Shown: in pieces, positions 15,138 to 23,603 of the stretch
How positions within the stretch are numbered: position 1 is the stretch's first letter
Layout of the letters: each line of letters begins with the position of its first letter
DNA from: an uncultured Lachnospiraceae bacterium
GTDB lineage: Bacteria > Bacillota > Clostridia > Lachnospirales > Lachnospiraceae
Reading direction: 5' to 3'
DNA length: 32,123 bases
Assembly (NCBI GenBank): GCA_947576945.1
Contig: CANPTH010000050.1
Span: 1-32,123, forward strand
Translations under genes and position numbers: made by a program
Notes under the pieces: generated by a model
What the model saw: the letters and a program-made list of their open reading frames with translations, nothing else
Database searches by the model: none
What the model was told of the DNA's origin: nothing

Positions 15138-17147
15138 TTATCTCTTCAGATTGACAAGCTCTTCCAGCAAAGTGTCAGAAGTCGTAATGATACGGCTGTT
15201 CGCCTGAAAACCACGCTGTGTCGTGATCATCGTCGTAAATTCGCTTGACAGATCCACATTACTCATCTCCAGAACGCCGGATGTCATAGACCCCTGATTT
15301 GCCGTGATATCCACGCCGACGCCATTGAATTCACCCGAGTTCTGTGTTGCGGAGTACAGGTTATTACCTGCCTTGGCCAGACCGGAAGGATTGGCAAATT
15401 CTGCTACCGCGATCTGACCCAACAGCTTGGAAAGACCGTTATCATAATATGCGGTGATCCTGCCGTCCTGTCCTACCTCGATTCCGTTCAGCTCACCCTG
15501 CTTCCTGCCGGCTCCCAGCGTACTCTGCTCTTTGGAACCGTTCAGCATCTCCAGCGTACACATACCGCCGTTACCGAAGTTATTGATCGACGAGAAATCG
15601 ATGTCGATGTTCGTGAACTGAGACAGATCGATCGTCTTGCCATCCATGGAGGACGCCGAACTGTTGAAGGTAAGCATCGCCGAATCCTGTCCCTGTCCGC
15701 CAATGTAGGAGAACTTACCGGTCTCATGATCGAACACGATCATATTACCCTTGTTGTTCTCCGTCAGATTAATCTGCGCAGATCCGTCCGGTCCGACAAA
15801 CTCGATGGTATAGTCCTTGCCGTCACCACTCTTGATATGATATACCTGTTCAAGGATCGCCGCCTGATTATCTGCATTGTTCTCCAAAGTAACGCCGAAA
15901 TTGCTTGCGCCGTCATACGTAGATGCCTTAGTCGTCTTAAAGGTCGCTTCGAAGCTTATGGTAATGTTCTCCGGCGGATTTCCCGGCGTTGCAACGATAT
16001 TGCTCACGGTATCCAGCCCTTTCATGTCCTTCAGAGCTGCCGCCCAGTCAGTTACCTTCTCGGATGTCCCATCGTCTTTCTTCTTATAATAACTGGAATC
16101 AGCCGTATTATAGATCAGATTATAGGGTTCCGCCTCGAGCTGCGCCTTCGTCAGCGTCACCTCTCCGGTTACAGTGACATCTGCACCCTCAGCCACATCA
16201 CCGGCAGCTGCAGGCGTCTTCACCTTAATATTCTTACCTGCGGCAACTACCATGGCATTCTTATTGAAATCTGCCAGGATCTCCTCCATAGCCATATTGA
16301 TCGTAAAACTATTGTTAGCCGCATCATACTTCGCATTCGGATCCATCGTATATTTACTGGTCGTAACCTTATTCTCCGTGGAACCAAAGGTTGCAATCTG
16401 CTCGATATTGCTCAGCCCGTACAGCTTCACCAGGGAAACGCCGTCGGGATCAAGAATATCATCCAGCTGTACCCGGAATCTGTCCTCTTCACCGATGCCG
16501 TGGAAGCTGAACTTCGCCGTATACTGATACCCCTGTGAATCGAAGAAAGTCATGGTACGGATCAGGCCGTCCGGGCTGTTAAGCTTGGTGTCATTCTTAT
16601 CCAGGATACCGGATACATACCCCTTCGTCGTCCACTCAGGGTCGGAATTCATATTGTCAGGATGCATGATCTTCAGCGCCGATACGATATCCTGCCTGAT
16701 ATCTCCTGTCTCAGGATCCACCTGCCATCCCATAACCGTATAACCGGTATTGGCCATTACCAGGTTGCCCGCACCGTCTACGGTAAAGGAACCGTCTCTC
16801 GTAAAGAAGTTCTGAGAACCGTCGCTTACCACGAAGAAAGAGCTTCCCTCGATCATGATATCCCACGGATTATTCGTTGACTGTGCCGATCCCTGCTGCG
16901 CGATCGCCGTGGAGATGGCACCCGTCTTAGATCCCAGACCGATCTGCCTTGGATTGATACCGCCGCGCCCGGTGGCTGCATTGGCCCCGGATGCCGACTG
17001 CGTTGTCTGGTACAGCAGATCGCTGAATACCATATTCTGTGATTTGTAAGCTGTCGTATTAACGTTTGCAATGTTATTACCGATAACATCCATTCTGGTC
17101 TGATGTGTTTTAAGTCCTGCCACACCAGAGAACAATGATCTCATCAT
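15138..17147 (-). CDS. flgE: Flagellar hook protein FlgE
   Basis: 669-residue hook subunit. It starts MMRSLFSGVAGLKTHQTRMDVIGNNIANVNTTAYK, the rod/hook N-terminal motif of axial proteins, and ends with the SNVDLSSEFTTMITTQRGFQANSRIITTSDTLLEELVNL coil. The central FlgE D2/D3 region is long, which makes the protein far larger than the ~400-residue enteric FlgE; the added portion (roughly 260-480) is rich in Lys, Asp, Thr and Ala and is surface exposed in the family. AAGGAGG precedes the first of two ATGs. flgE closes the first transcription unit, followed by a hairpin. FlgD caps and FliK measures the hook it forms. Confidence 0.96.
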   Translation of the reverse strand: MMRSLFSGVAGLKTHQTRMDVIGNNIANVNTTAYKSQNMVFSDLLYQTTQSASGANAATGRGGINPRQIGLGSKTGAISTAIAQQGSAQSTNNPWDIMIEGSSFFVVSDGSQNFFTRDGSFTVDGAGNLVMANTGYTVMGWQVDPETGDIRQDIVSALKIMHPDNMNSDPEWTTKGYVSGILDKNDTKLNSPDGLIRTMTFFDSQGYQYTAKFSFHGIGEEDRFRVQLDDILDPDGVSLVKLYGLSNIEQIATFGSTENKVTTSKYTMDPNAKYDAANNSFTINMAMEEILADFNKNAMVVAAGKNIKVKTPAAAGDVAEGADVTVTGEVTLTKAQLEAEPYNLIYNTADSSYYKKKDDGTSEKVTDWAAALKDMKGLDTVSNIVATPGNPPENITISFEATFKTTKASTYDGASNFGVTLENNADNQAAILEQVYHIKSGDGKDYTIEFVGPDGSAQINLTENNKGNMIVFDHETGKFSYIGGQGQDSAMLTFNSSASSMDGKTIDLSQFTNIDIDFSSINNFGNGGMCTLEMLNGSKEQSTLGAGRKQGELNGIEVGQDGRITAYYDNGLSKLLGQIAVAEFANPSGLAKAGNNLYSATQNSGEFNGVGVDITANQGSMTSGVLEMSNVDLSSEFTTMITTQRGFQANSRIITTSDTLLEELVNLKR

Positions 17148-17266
17148 AGTGAAATGACCTCCTTATATCTGTTCTGAAACCGTTACGGGAATCCTGCTCC
17201 CATGAACAGGATCCCCTCTGTCCATTCTGTCAGTCATGGACATAAGCCTCCATAAAGGTCCGGCTG

Positions 17267-17671
17267 TTACATGATAACGGCTCCATCAATATTAGTGAAT
17301 ACATTCTCGTTGGTTTCTGTCTGATCCATCGCCGTGATAACCGTCTGATTCGGCACATTCACAATAAACGCCAGTGAATCGACGATGACCAGTGATTCAT
17401 TGATCCCCTTAGCACATGCCTTGGCTGTCCCCATATTCAGGCGTTCCACCTGCTCCTTCGTCAACTCGATATTTCTGTCGACCAGCCGGTTCGCCGCATG
17501 CTTGGAAAACCTGACTTCACTGTCGGTACGGATACCGTCTGTTTTGCCTGACAGGATATCCTGGAAGCTCAGTCCGTTCTGCTTTAAGTTCTCCGCCTGC
17601 TGTCTGCCTGTATTTAAATACTGATCCTGCAGCCGCTCTATGGGAAGAAATTGATTGCCCTGAATCTTCAT
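17267..17671 (-). CDS. Conserved flagellar operon protein (TIGR02530/flg_new-like)
   Basis: 134-residue protein lying between flgD and flgE, where Firmicutes carry a small conserved gene I recall as the TIGR02530 family. Visible core: FSKHAANRLVDRNIELTKEQ, followed by a helix and VDSLAFIVNVPNQTVITAMD. No signal peptide or membrane span, so probably cytoplasmic. Function is not known to me; position suggests hook assembly. The ATG at 17671 is chosen because AAGGAGGAGAG precedes it and it begins MKIQGNQFLPIERLQ; the longer open frame upstream lacks such a site. Confidence 0.82.
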   Translation of the reverse strand: MKIQGNQFLPIERLQDQYLNTGRQQAENLKQNGLSFQDILSGKTDGIRTDSEVRFSKHAANRLVDRNIELTKEQVERLNMGTAKACAKGINESLVIVDSLAFIVNVPNQTVITAMDQTETNENVFTNIDGAVIM

Positions 17672-17738
17672 ATTCTCTCTCCTCCTTGAGAAGACCACGC
17701 CGTCTCCGGCATGCTTCATCGGCAGATCCGTCTACCGC

Positions 17739-18461
17739 TTAGGTCTTGTCTGTATCTCCATCGTCGTCCTGTGGCGGTTTAGGATCTCCGTCCCCGTCAC
17801 CATCACCTTCTTCTCCTGCAAGTTTGACGATTTCCTCCATCTTTTCAAAATACTTCTTTGCAGTTTCAATTTCCTCGTCTGTCAGGAAAGATTTCTGGTA
17901 ATCATCCATGCTGTCGAAGATTTCTTTCATCTTCTCGACATTCTCCTTATCCGATATGGACAGGATGCCGATCTGCGGCAGCTTTCTATAAATATTCAGG
18001 AATTCAGCCCCCTTGGTGTAAGCCTCCAGATATTTCTTATCTACCACTCTGTCCAGATCATCCAGAGAATAAGGTTCTCCGCCTATAGATAAATATGCCT
18101 TGCCATTCTCATAAATGATATAGTCCACATTACCCTGTACGATCTTCTCTCTGCCTGAACTGTCTGTCACTCTCATCAATACTGTCTGCCCTACCAGAGA
18201 TGATGCTCTGGAAAGTTCCAGTGTTGCACTCATATTCTGCATCTGCTCCAGCTCGGAGAAGGTTGCAAACTGTGAGATATACTCCGTATTCGATGTGGGT
18301 TCCAAAGGATCCTGGTATTTCATCTGCGCCACCAAAAGCTGCAGGAAAGCATCCTTATCAAGACTGGAATTGCCTGTCTTGCTCACCTTATCCTTCGCCA
18401 GAGACGATGCCGATGTATTATCTACAAATTTGCCGTCTTTTACTTCCTGTATAACTCCCAT
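17739..18461 (-). CDS. flgD: Hook assembly scaffold/cap protein FlgD, with C-terminal extension
   Basis: 240-residue protein. The conserved FlgD N-terminal region is at about 30-80: LDKDAFLQLLVAQMKYQDP and NTEYISQFATFSELEQMQN. A small beta domain follows (about 90-125). The rest, about 115 residues, is a helical segment with SDKENVEKMKEIFDSMDD and a low-complexity acidic tail rich in Asp/Gly. B. subtilis FlgD is much shorter (about 140 residues by my memory), so this looks like an added domain. FlgD caps the growing hook and is exported. It lies 15 bases after fliK with AAGGAG upstream of the ATG. Confidence 0.92.
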   Translation of the reverse strand: MGVIQEVKDGKFVDNTSASSLAKDKVSKTGNSSLDKDAFLQLLVAQMKYQDPLEPTSNTEYISQFATFSELEQMQNMSATLELSRASSLVGQTVLMRVTDSSGREKIVQGNVDYIIYENGKAYLSIGGEPYSLDDLDRVVDKKYLEAYTKGAEFLNIYRKLPQIGILSISDKENVEKMKEIFDSMDDYQKSFLTDEEIETAKKYFEKMEEIVKLAGEEGDGDGDGDPKPPQDDDGDTDKT

Positions 18462-18476
18462 TTCATCGCTCCTTTC

Positions 18477-19898
18477 TTATGCCGTATAATCAACCGTGCT
18501 GCCGTTTGCCTGCATCATCTCCACCGCGATACGCTCGGATTCTTCCATCTCCTCCAGAGTTTCATCCTCTTCGATCTGATCCAGATTGATCATCCGCCGT
18601 CTGCCCTTGCCGGACCTGGCCTGTTCTTGCTGCTCCTCGCCATTATCCTGGGAAAACTGCTGTCCGTATGCATGGTTGGCAACCGTAACTTCCACTGCAT
18701 CCACCTTGATCCCCTGCTCTTCAAACTGGTTCTTAAGCTGGATCAGCTGTGTCTCTATCACCGCGCGCACTGTCTCATTCTGGGTGATAAAATGTGCCGT
18801 CATCCCACCTTCCTTTGCCATGATCTGCACGTTGACCGTACCCAGGCTTGCGGGATGCAGCTGCAACTCCATCGTCTGCGTTTCCGCCTTCAGATTGATC
18901 TTCATGTACTCCATAATCTGGTTCATGATCTCTTCTGTCTGCATTGAACGATATTCCAGATTGGCAGCTTCCGGTATCTCATTTACCTGTTCCGGTATCT
19001 CCGGCATCTGCATCATGGTCTGGCCGGCAGAATTGCCTTCTTTACCGCTGTTTGCGGAAGCATCCTGCTGCATCTTATGATTCTGTACTTCGACCTTCGG
19101 TGCGCTTACTGCAGATTCCTGAACACTCTTATTACCACTTGCATCATCCACGGTCACCTTCATCTGCACGGTTTCACCGTCCTTCTGGACAGAAACGGTA
19201 TAGTCCTTCATGCCTTCCAGTTCCACTTCCGGCACCGGGGCTTCATCCGGCATACCTGATTCCCCCTGTTCGGAAATCAGCTGTTTCATAATCGCAGTAA
19301 GTTCCTGTTCACTCAGTCCCAGTTCCTTCTGCAGGCTCTCCAGGCTTTCTTCTGCAATTCCCAACAGGTCCTGTAAGCTTCCATACAGCAGCTCATCCGT
19401 CAGCAGTGCCAGCTCATCCGTATTGCCGGATATGGTCAATAACAGCTGCCTGAGATTATCAGGGTCGAACAGTTGGAGTGCCGTAAGCCCTAAAACCGCC
19501 ATGGCTTCTTCCACTTCTTCCCGTGAAACGCCCAGCTCTTCTGCAATATCCTGAACCAGCTCTTCTCCGGCCTTCTCCAGTTTATCCGCAGCCACATCCT
19601 TCGTATTCGTCTCTGTATCGCTCGAAATACTTTCGGATGCACTCTGCCCCGGTCTGTCCGTTTCAAGCCGGCCGGCTTCAGGCGATGCCGCTTCTGTTTT
19701 TACCGTGTTTGCCGGCACAACTGTCTGGCCTGACACGATATTACCGTTTGGCGCCGGCTGCCGGTTTTCCGTACCGCTGTTAAATTTCGTCATAACCTGC
19801 CCAAAACTCTCCGAAACGGCTTCTTCTGCCTTATTTCCGCCAGCGTCTGTCTGCCCTTTCGCATAAGCGAACAGAGCGTTCACATTGTTTACTGTCAT
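18477..19898 (-). CDS. fliK: Flagellar hook-length control protein FliK
   Basis: 473-residue protein. The N-terminal two thirds are polar, Glu/Ser/Thr/Gln-rich and variable, as expected of the molecular ruler. The conserved Flg_hook domain (about 345-435) has LQLHPASLGTVNVQIMAKEG and VRAVIETQLIQLKNQFEEQGI. FliK is exported, measures the hook, then contacts FlhB to switch export specificity. The start at 19898 has AGGAGG seven bases upstream; a TTG further upstream in frame lacks one. It is followed by flgD, the usual order. No signal peptide; export is by the flagellar route. Confidence 0.93.
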   Translation of the reverse strand: MTVNNVNALFAYAKGQTDAGGNKAEEAVSESFGQVMTKFNSGTENRQPAPNGNIVSGQTVVPANTVKTEAASPEAGRLETDRPGQSASESISSDTETNTKDVAADKLEKAGEELVQDIAEELGVSREEVEEAMAVLGLTALQLFDPDNLRQLLLTISGNTDELALLTDELLYGSLQDLLGIAEESLESLQKELGLSEQELTAIMKQLISEQGESGMPDEAPVPEVELEGMKDYTVSVQKDGETVQMKVTVDDASGNKSVQESAVSAPKVEVQNHKMQQDASANSGKEGNSAGQTMMQMPEIPEQVNEIPEAANLEYRSMQTEEIMNQIMEYMKINLKAETQTMELQLHPASLGTVNVQIMAKEGGMTAHFITQNETVRAVIETQLIQLKNQFEEQGIKVDAVEVTVANHAYGQQFSQDNGEEQQEQARSGKGRRRMINLDQIEEDETLEEMEESERIAVEMMQANGSTVDYTA

Positions 19899-19965
19899 AC
19901 TTCTTCCTCCTTTCTTCAATTTTCAAAGTACTTTACCCTAAGGTATCTATATATAATGCATACCA

Positions 19966-19988
19966 CATAGAACATACATCGTTCTATG
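19966..19988 (-). other. Perfect 8-bp inverted repeat upstream of fliK
   Basis: The + strand carries CATAGAAC (19966-19973), a 7-base loop, then GTTCTATG (19981-19988). The hairpin lies in the 128-bp gap between the MotE-like gene and fliK, on the transcript 38 bases after the MotE stop and 68 bases before the fliK ATG. No U-run follows, so it is not a standard terminator. It could be a site for processing or an operator; nothing decides between these. Confidence 0.4.
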
Positions 19989-20026
19989 CCGCAGCAATAT
20001 ATATCACACTCAAATTATATATCGGC

Positions 20027-20896
20027 TCACGACTCCGGATCCATAATCCTCGTAAGTCTTGATGCGACCTCCGCATCCATTGCACCCAGAATCTTACCGC
20101 GGTCCTGTGAACTCATCTGACTTAATATTCTTGCCACCAGATCCAAATCATCCGTCATTGTCTCGAAAATAGCCGCCGCCTGTTTGGGCTTCATATCCAC
20201 ATACGTCTGTGCATACTCCTGCGCTTCTTTATCTTCTTCGATCTGTTCCACTACCTGTTTGTACAGATATTCCGCCGTCGTTGGATCCATGGACTCATAA
20301 TATTTCTGATATTCCTCTGCCCCCGGTCCTTTCTCGGCATAAACCACCTCATTGTAAAATTCCGTCCTGATCCTGTCGAAATCAACCTGTGCGTCCTCAA
20401 AGGTTCTCAGTCTTTCAATCTCTGCCCGAAGCTGTTCCATCTCTTCTGAATCACTGTTGCTGGCCGACTGTGCACGCTCCAGCTCAAGTTCCAGCTCCGT
20501 AATGTAATCCACTGCCTCCCGCAGACTGGTATACCCGCCGTAAGACTCCTCCTCCGTGGGCGCCACTGCCTCCTCCGGCAGGATCATGTTGAGAACCGGC
20601 ACATCTTTTAAAACCGGAGCCAGCACATTAGAACCGAATCCGCCCACATCCAGTTTTACAAGAAGACATAGAATAGCCAGCCAGATAGCGACAAGAACAA
20701 CCGTCACTAAAAATACGGAAACACCGCCCGGCTCGTCATCTCCCGATATCTGTTCTGAAAGCTCTCTGGCGCGCTGTTTCGCCTCTTTCTTCTGCGCCTT
20801 CTGCTCCGCCTTCAATCTCTTGCGTTCTTCTTTTAACTTTTTCTTATCAACCTCGGCATCTGCTCCGGTATTCAAATTCACAAGCTCTTCTGCCAT
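20027..20896 (-). CDS. MotE-like membrane protein with MgtE N-terminal-type domain (YlxF)
   Basis: 289-residue protein located between fliJ and fliK where Firmicutes carry ylxF. It has a very basic/charged N-terminal segment (15-50, Lys/Glu/Gln-rich), one transmembrane segment (about 59-81), then an extracytoplasmic coiled coil (about 125-170) and a helical MgtE_N-like C-terminus (about 205-285: MKPKQAAAIFETM and VARILSQMSSQDRGKILGAMD). MotE-type proteins are linked to stator assembly or act as stator chaperones in Borrelia and epsilonproteobacteria; the same role here is inference. ATG overlaps the fliJ stop by one base. The charged N-terminus could bind membrane or partner proteins. Confidence 0.85.
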   Translation of the reverse strand: MAEELVNLNTGADAEVDKKKLKEERKRLKAEQKAQKKEAKQRARELSEQISGDDEPGGVSVFLVTVVLVAIWLAILCLLVKLDVGGFGSNVLAPVLKDVPVLNMILPEEAVAPTEEESYGGYTSLREAVDYITELELELERAQSASNSDSEEMEQLRAEIERLRTFEDAQVDFDRIRTEFYNEVVYAEKGPGAEEYQKYYESMDPTTAEYLYKQVVEQIEEDKEAQEYAQTYVDMKPKQAAAIFETMTDDLDLVARILSQMSSQDRGKILGAMDAEVASRLTRIMDPES

Positions 20897-21357
20897 TATT
20901 GCTCCCCTTTTACTTTGCCACGCTGTCCATAGGTATAACTGGTAAGCTCATCTACAGCTTTATGCTCTGCGGCATTTTCTTCACGCACAAATTCCACGAA
21001 AGCTTTTTCCCGCAGTTTCTCGTGCATCTTGCGTTCCTGCATCACTTCCTGCAGCTTCTTCCTTGCTTCTTCCACAACCCTTTGCGCCTGCGCAACCTGC
21101 CCTCGCTGTGTCTCTATCATCTCATCCATAATCATCATGGCATTCCTGTTATCTTTCAGATCCATGATATGCAGTCTGTCACTGCGTAACAGGCGTCCTT
21201 CCTCCAGATAAGCTTCTTTCCTGCCGATCAGGATCTGCAGTTTCTCCTCCTCTTCGTTCAAACGCATCTGCGCCCTGCCGAGTTCCATCTTAGCCTGGCT
21301 CTCCAGCTGGTATTGAATATTCAGGAGGCTCTGCATTCTATATATAAATTTCGCCAT
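20896..21357 (-). CDS. fliJ: Flagellar export chaperone FliJ
   Basis: 153-residue, fully helical, highly charged protein with long heptad-like coiled-coil segments (about 10-45 and 60-140), beginning MAKFIYRMQSLLNIQYQLE, the typical FliJ start. FliJ sits in the centre of the FliI hexamer and links it to FlhA. GGGAGTGG lies upstream of the ATG. It follows fliI and its stop overlaps the MotE-like start. Sequence similarity in this family is weak, so the call rests on helical character, start motif, length and position. Confidence 0.88.
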   Translation of the reverse strand: MAKFIYRMQSLLNIQYQLESQAKMELGRAQMRLNEEEEKLQILIGRKEAYLEEGRLLRSDRLHIMDLKDNRNAMMIMDEMIETQRGQVAQAQRVVEEARKKLQEVMQERKMHEKLREKAFVEFVREENAAEHKAVDELTSYTYGQRGKVKGEQ

Positions 21358-21416
21358 ACCCGGCCACTCCCTGCCATATATGATCTGCCAGGATCGTCAT
21401 CTGCAAAATCTTCAAC

Positions 21417-22727
21417 CTACTCCGCAAAAAGTTCTCTCAGCTTTCCAACTGCCTGTTCATAATCGTATTTCGCATCCACATCCTGCATCAGATATTCATT
21501 CACCGCATCGATCTTGGCAATGGCATAATCAATCTTGGGATTACTTCCACTCTTGTAAGCGCCGATATTGATCAGATCCTCCGCCTCATTATAGGTTGCC
21601 AGTACGTTCTTCAACTTGCCGGCAAGCATCTTATGCTCCTTATCCACAATCTGCGCCATGCAGCGGGATATACTCTGCAGTACATCGATTGCCGGATAGT
21701 GATTCTGATGCGCCAGTTTACGATTCAGCATAATATGGCCATCCAGTATGCTTCTGGCCGTATCCGTGATGGGTTCATTCATATCATCACCATCTACCAG
21801 AACCGTATAAAGTCCCGTGATCGATCCCGTGCGTGCACATCCTGCCCGCTCAAGCAGCTTCGGCATTTCAGAATATACGCTCGGGGGATAGCCCCTGGAC
21901 ACCGGCGGCTCCCCGCTGGCCAGGCCGATCTCTCTCTGTGCCATGGAAAAACGCGTCAGAGAATCCATCATGAGCAGTACATCCTTCCCCTGGTCTCTGA
22001 AATATTCCGCGATTGCAGTGGCCGTCTTAGCCGCCTTATTTCTTTCCAGCGCCGACTTGTCAGAGGTCGCCACCACCACCACCGAACGTCTCATGCCCTC
22101 TTCGCCCAGATCGCGCTCCACAAATTCACGCACCTCTCTGCCCCGCTCACCGATCAGTGCAATCACATTAATATCCGCCTTGGTATTGCGTGCGAACATG
22201 CCCATCAATGTGGACTTTCCTACACCGGAACCGGCAAAGACGCCGATACGCTGTCCCTTGCCCACAGTCATCAACCCGTCTATCGCTTTAACACCCAGCG
22301 GCAATACATCCGCTATAATCTTTCTGTCCATAGGATCCGGCGGCTGTGCCTCCACACTGTACGGCGTCCCGGCCGCATAATTACCGTCTATCCTTCCCAA
22401 ACCGTCAAGCACTTTGCCAAGCAGGTCATTACTCACCGGCACCGTCAAAGGCTCTCCTACATTCTCAACGATACACCCAAGCCCAATGCCGTCCGTCTTA
22501 TCACAAGGCATCAGAAGTGTCTTGCGATCCTTAAATCCTACCACTTCCGCCATGATTGGCTTATACTCCTCCTGTGCCGGGTAGATTCTGCACAGGTCGC
22601 CCAGCTTCGCTTCCGGTCCGGCCGATTCGATTGTCAGCCCAACCACATTCTCAACACGGCCTTTTCTCTTAAAGAAGGTCTCATCCATTATTCTGCTGTA
22701 TTTTTGTAAATCAATTGCCATATTCAT
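21417..22727 (-). CDS. fliI: Flagellum-specific ATPase FliI
   Basis: 436-residue AAA/F1-beta-like ATPase of the type III export apparatus. Walker A GSGVGKST is at 166-173, followed by ALIGERGREVREFVE and the Walker B region LLMMDSLTRFSMAQREIGL with downstream PPVSRGYPPSVYSEMPKLLERAG. Length matches the family. The ATG at 22727 has no strong Shine-Dalgarno and lies just after fliH, so translational coupling is likely; the ATG six bases later is an alternative. FliH and FliJ, its regulators, flank it. Confidence 0.97.
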   Translation of the reverse strand: MNMAIDLQKYSRIMDETFFKRKGRVENVVGLTIESAGPEAKLGDLCRIYPAQEEYKPIMAEVVGFKDRKTLLMPCDKTDGIGLGCIVENVGEPLTVPVSNDLLGKVLDGLGRIDGNYAAGTPYSVEAQPPDPMDRKIIADVLPLGVKAIDGLMTVGKGQRIGVFAGSGVGKSTLMGMFARNTKADINVIALIGERGREVREFVERDLGEEGMRRSVVVVATSDKSALERNKAAKTATAIAEYFRDQGKDVLLMMDSLTRFSMAQREIGLASGEPPVSRGYPPSVYSEMPKLLERAGCARTGSITGLYTVLVDGDDMNEPITDTARSILDGHIMLNRKLAHQNHYPAIDVLQSISRCMAQIVDKEHKMLAGKLKNVLATYNEAEDLINIGAYKSGSNPKIDYAIAKIDAVNEYLMQDVDAKYDYEQAVGKLRELFAE

Positions 22728-22736
22728 AAACAGTCA

Positions 22737-23603
22737 TCATCCATGCTTCTCATAAGATAACACTCGCAATTTATTGTTCAGGCCCGTGAGCTGCGTATCC
22801 ACGCCGCAATCAAAAATGCCTCCATCCGTTTCGATCATACATTCTCCCTGTCTTAACGCAATATCCTCGATAATCTCTACTGTACCTCTTCCGGCTGCCG
22901 CTCCATCTGACAACGCCTGCTTCTGCATATTGACAAAAGGATAATCTTCTTTAGAAACGTGTACAATAAAACTCCTGCTGCTCTCCACCTGTCTTAATGT
23001 GGAATCTACCAAATGCACCAGGATATCTCTATTGTCCGCCAGTTCAATCCCAAAAATATGACTGTAAACCTCGGTGATTGTATCAATAAATTTTGGCTCC
23101 AGGTCTTCGATCAGCTGTTCATATTCTTCTTCCAGCCGTCGTTTCTCAGCCATCAACTGTCTCTTCATCTCTTCCGCTTCCAAGATCCCCTGTCGATAGC
23201 CTTCCGCGTGCCCTTCTTTCTTTCCCTCTTCCATTGCCCAGCGTCTCTTAGCTTCAATCTCACCAAGAGCCGCTGCTTTCATCTCTTCAGCCTGTACCTG
23301 GGCATCGTCAAGGATTGCCTGCGCCTGCGCCCTGATCTCCTCCAGATCGGGAACTTCCTCTGTAACTGCCTTGATAATACCGCTTGCATTTTCATCGGCA
23401 TCACCAGACAGGCCATCAACTTCTTCTCCACTGAGACCGCTTATAAAACCGGACTCTTCATCATCCGCTTCAACACCCAGCACAGCCCTTCTCAAAGCTC
23501 TTTGTTCCTCAAGTCTTTTCTCTACAAGAGCATTGGAATCGATAACATGCTTCTCCTCCCCGGACACCACGACCCAGCTTGCTTTATATAAATTCCTAGA
23601 CAA
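22737..23603 (-). CDS. fliH: Flagellar assembly protein FliH
   Basis: 288-residue, mostly helical regulator of FliI. N-terminal SRNLYKASWVVVSGEEKHVID matches clostridial FliH; a long Glu/Ala/Lys coiled coil (about 75-190) and a globular C-terminus (about 190-285) follow. I choose a TTG start at 23603, overlapping the fliG stop by eight bases, because the family begins at (L/M)SRNLYK and GGAGG within the fliG tail is upstream. An ATG at 23669 would extend the protein 22 residues into fliG but lacks a site and family support. FliH is an inhibitor/adapter that ties FliI to the C-ring. Confidence 0.88.
   Translation of the reverse strand: MSRNLYKASWVVVSGEEKHVIDSNALVEKRLEEQRALRRAVLGVEADDEESGFISGLSGEEVDGLSGDADENASGIIKAVTEEVPDLEEIRAQAQAILDDAQVQAEEMKAAALGEIEAKRRWAMEEGKKEGHAEGYRQGILEAEEMKRQLMAEKRRLEEEYEQLIEDLEPKFIDTITEVYSHIFGIELADNRDILVHLVDSTLRQVESSRSFIVHVSKEDYPFVNMQKQALSDGAAAGRGTVEIIEDIALRQGECMIETDGGIFDCGVDTQLTGLNNKLRVLSYEKHG

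Noticed and set aside
21633..22709. A 358-codon open frame on the plus strand opposite fliI
   Set aside because: It lies entirely antisense to a clear FliI; its translation is His/Arg/Leu-rich with no recognisable motif, as expected of a shadow frame. No promoter or ribosome site was seen.
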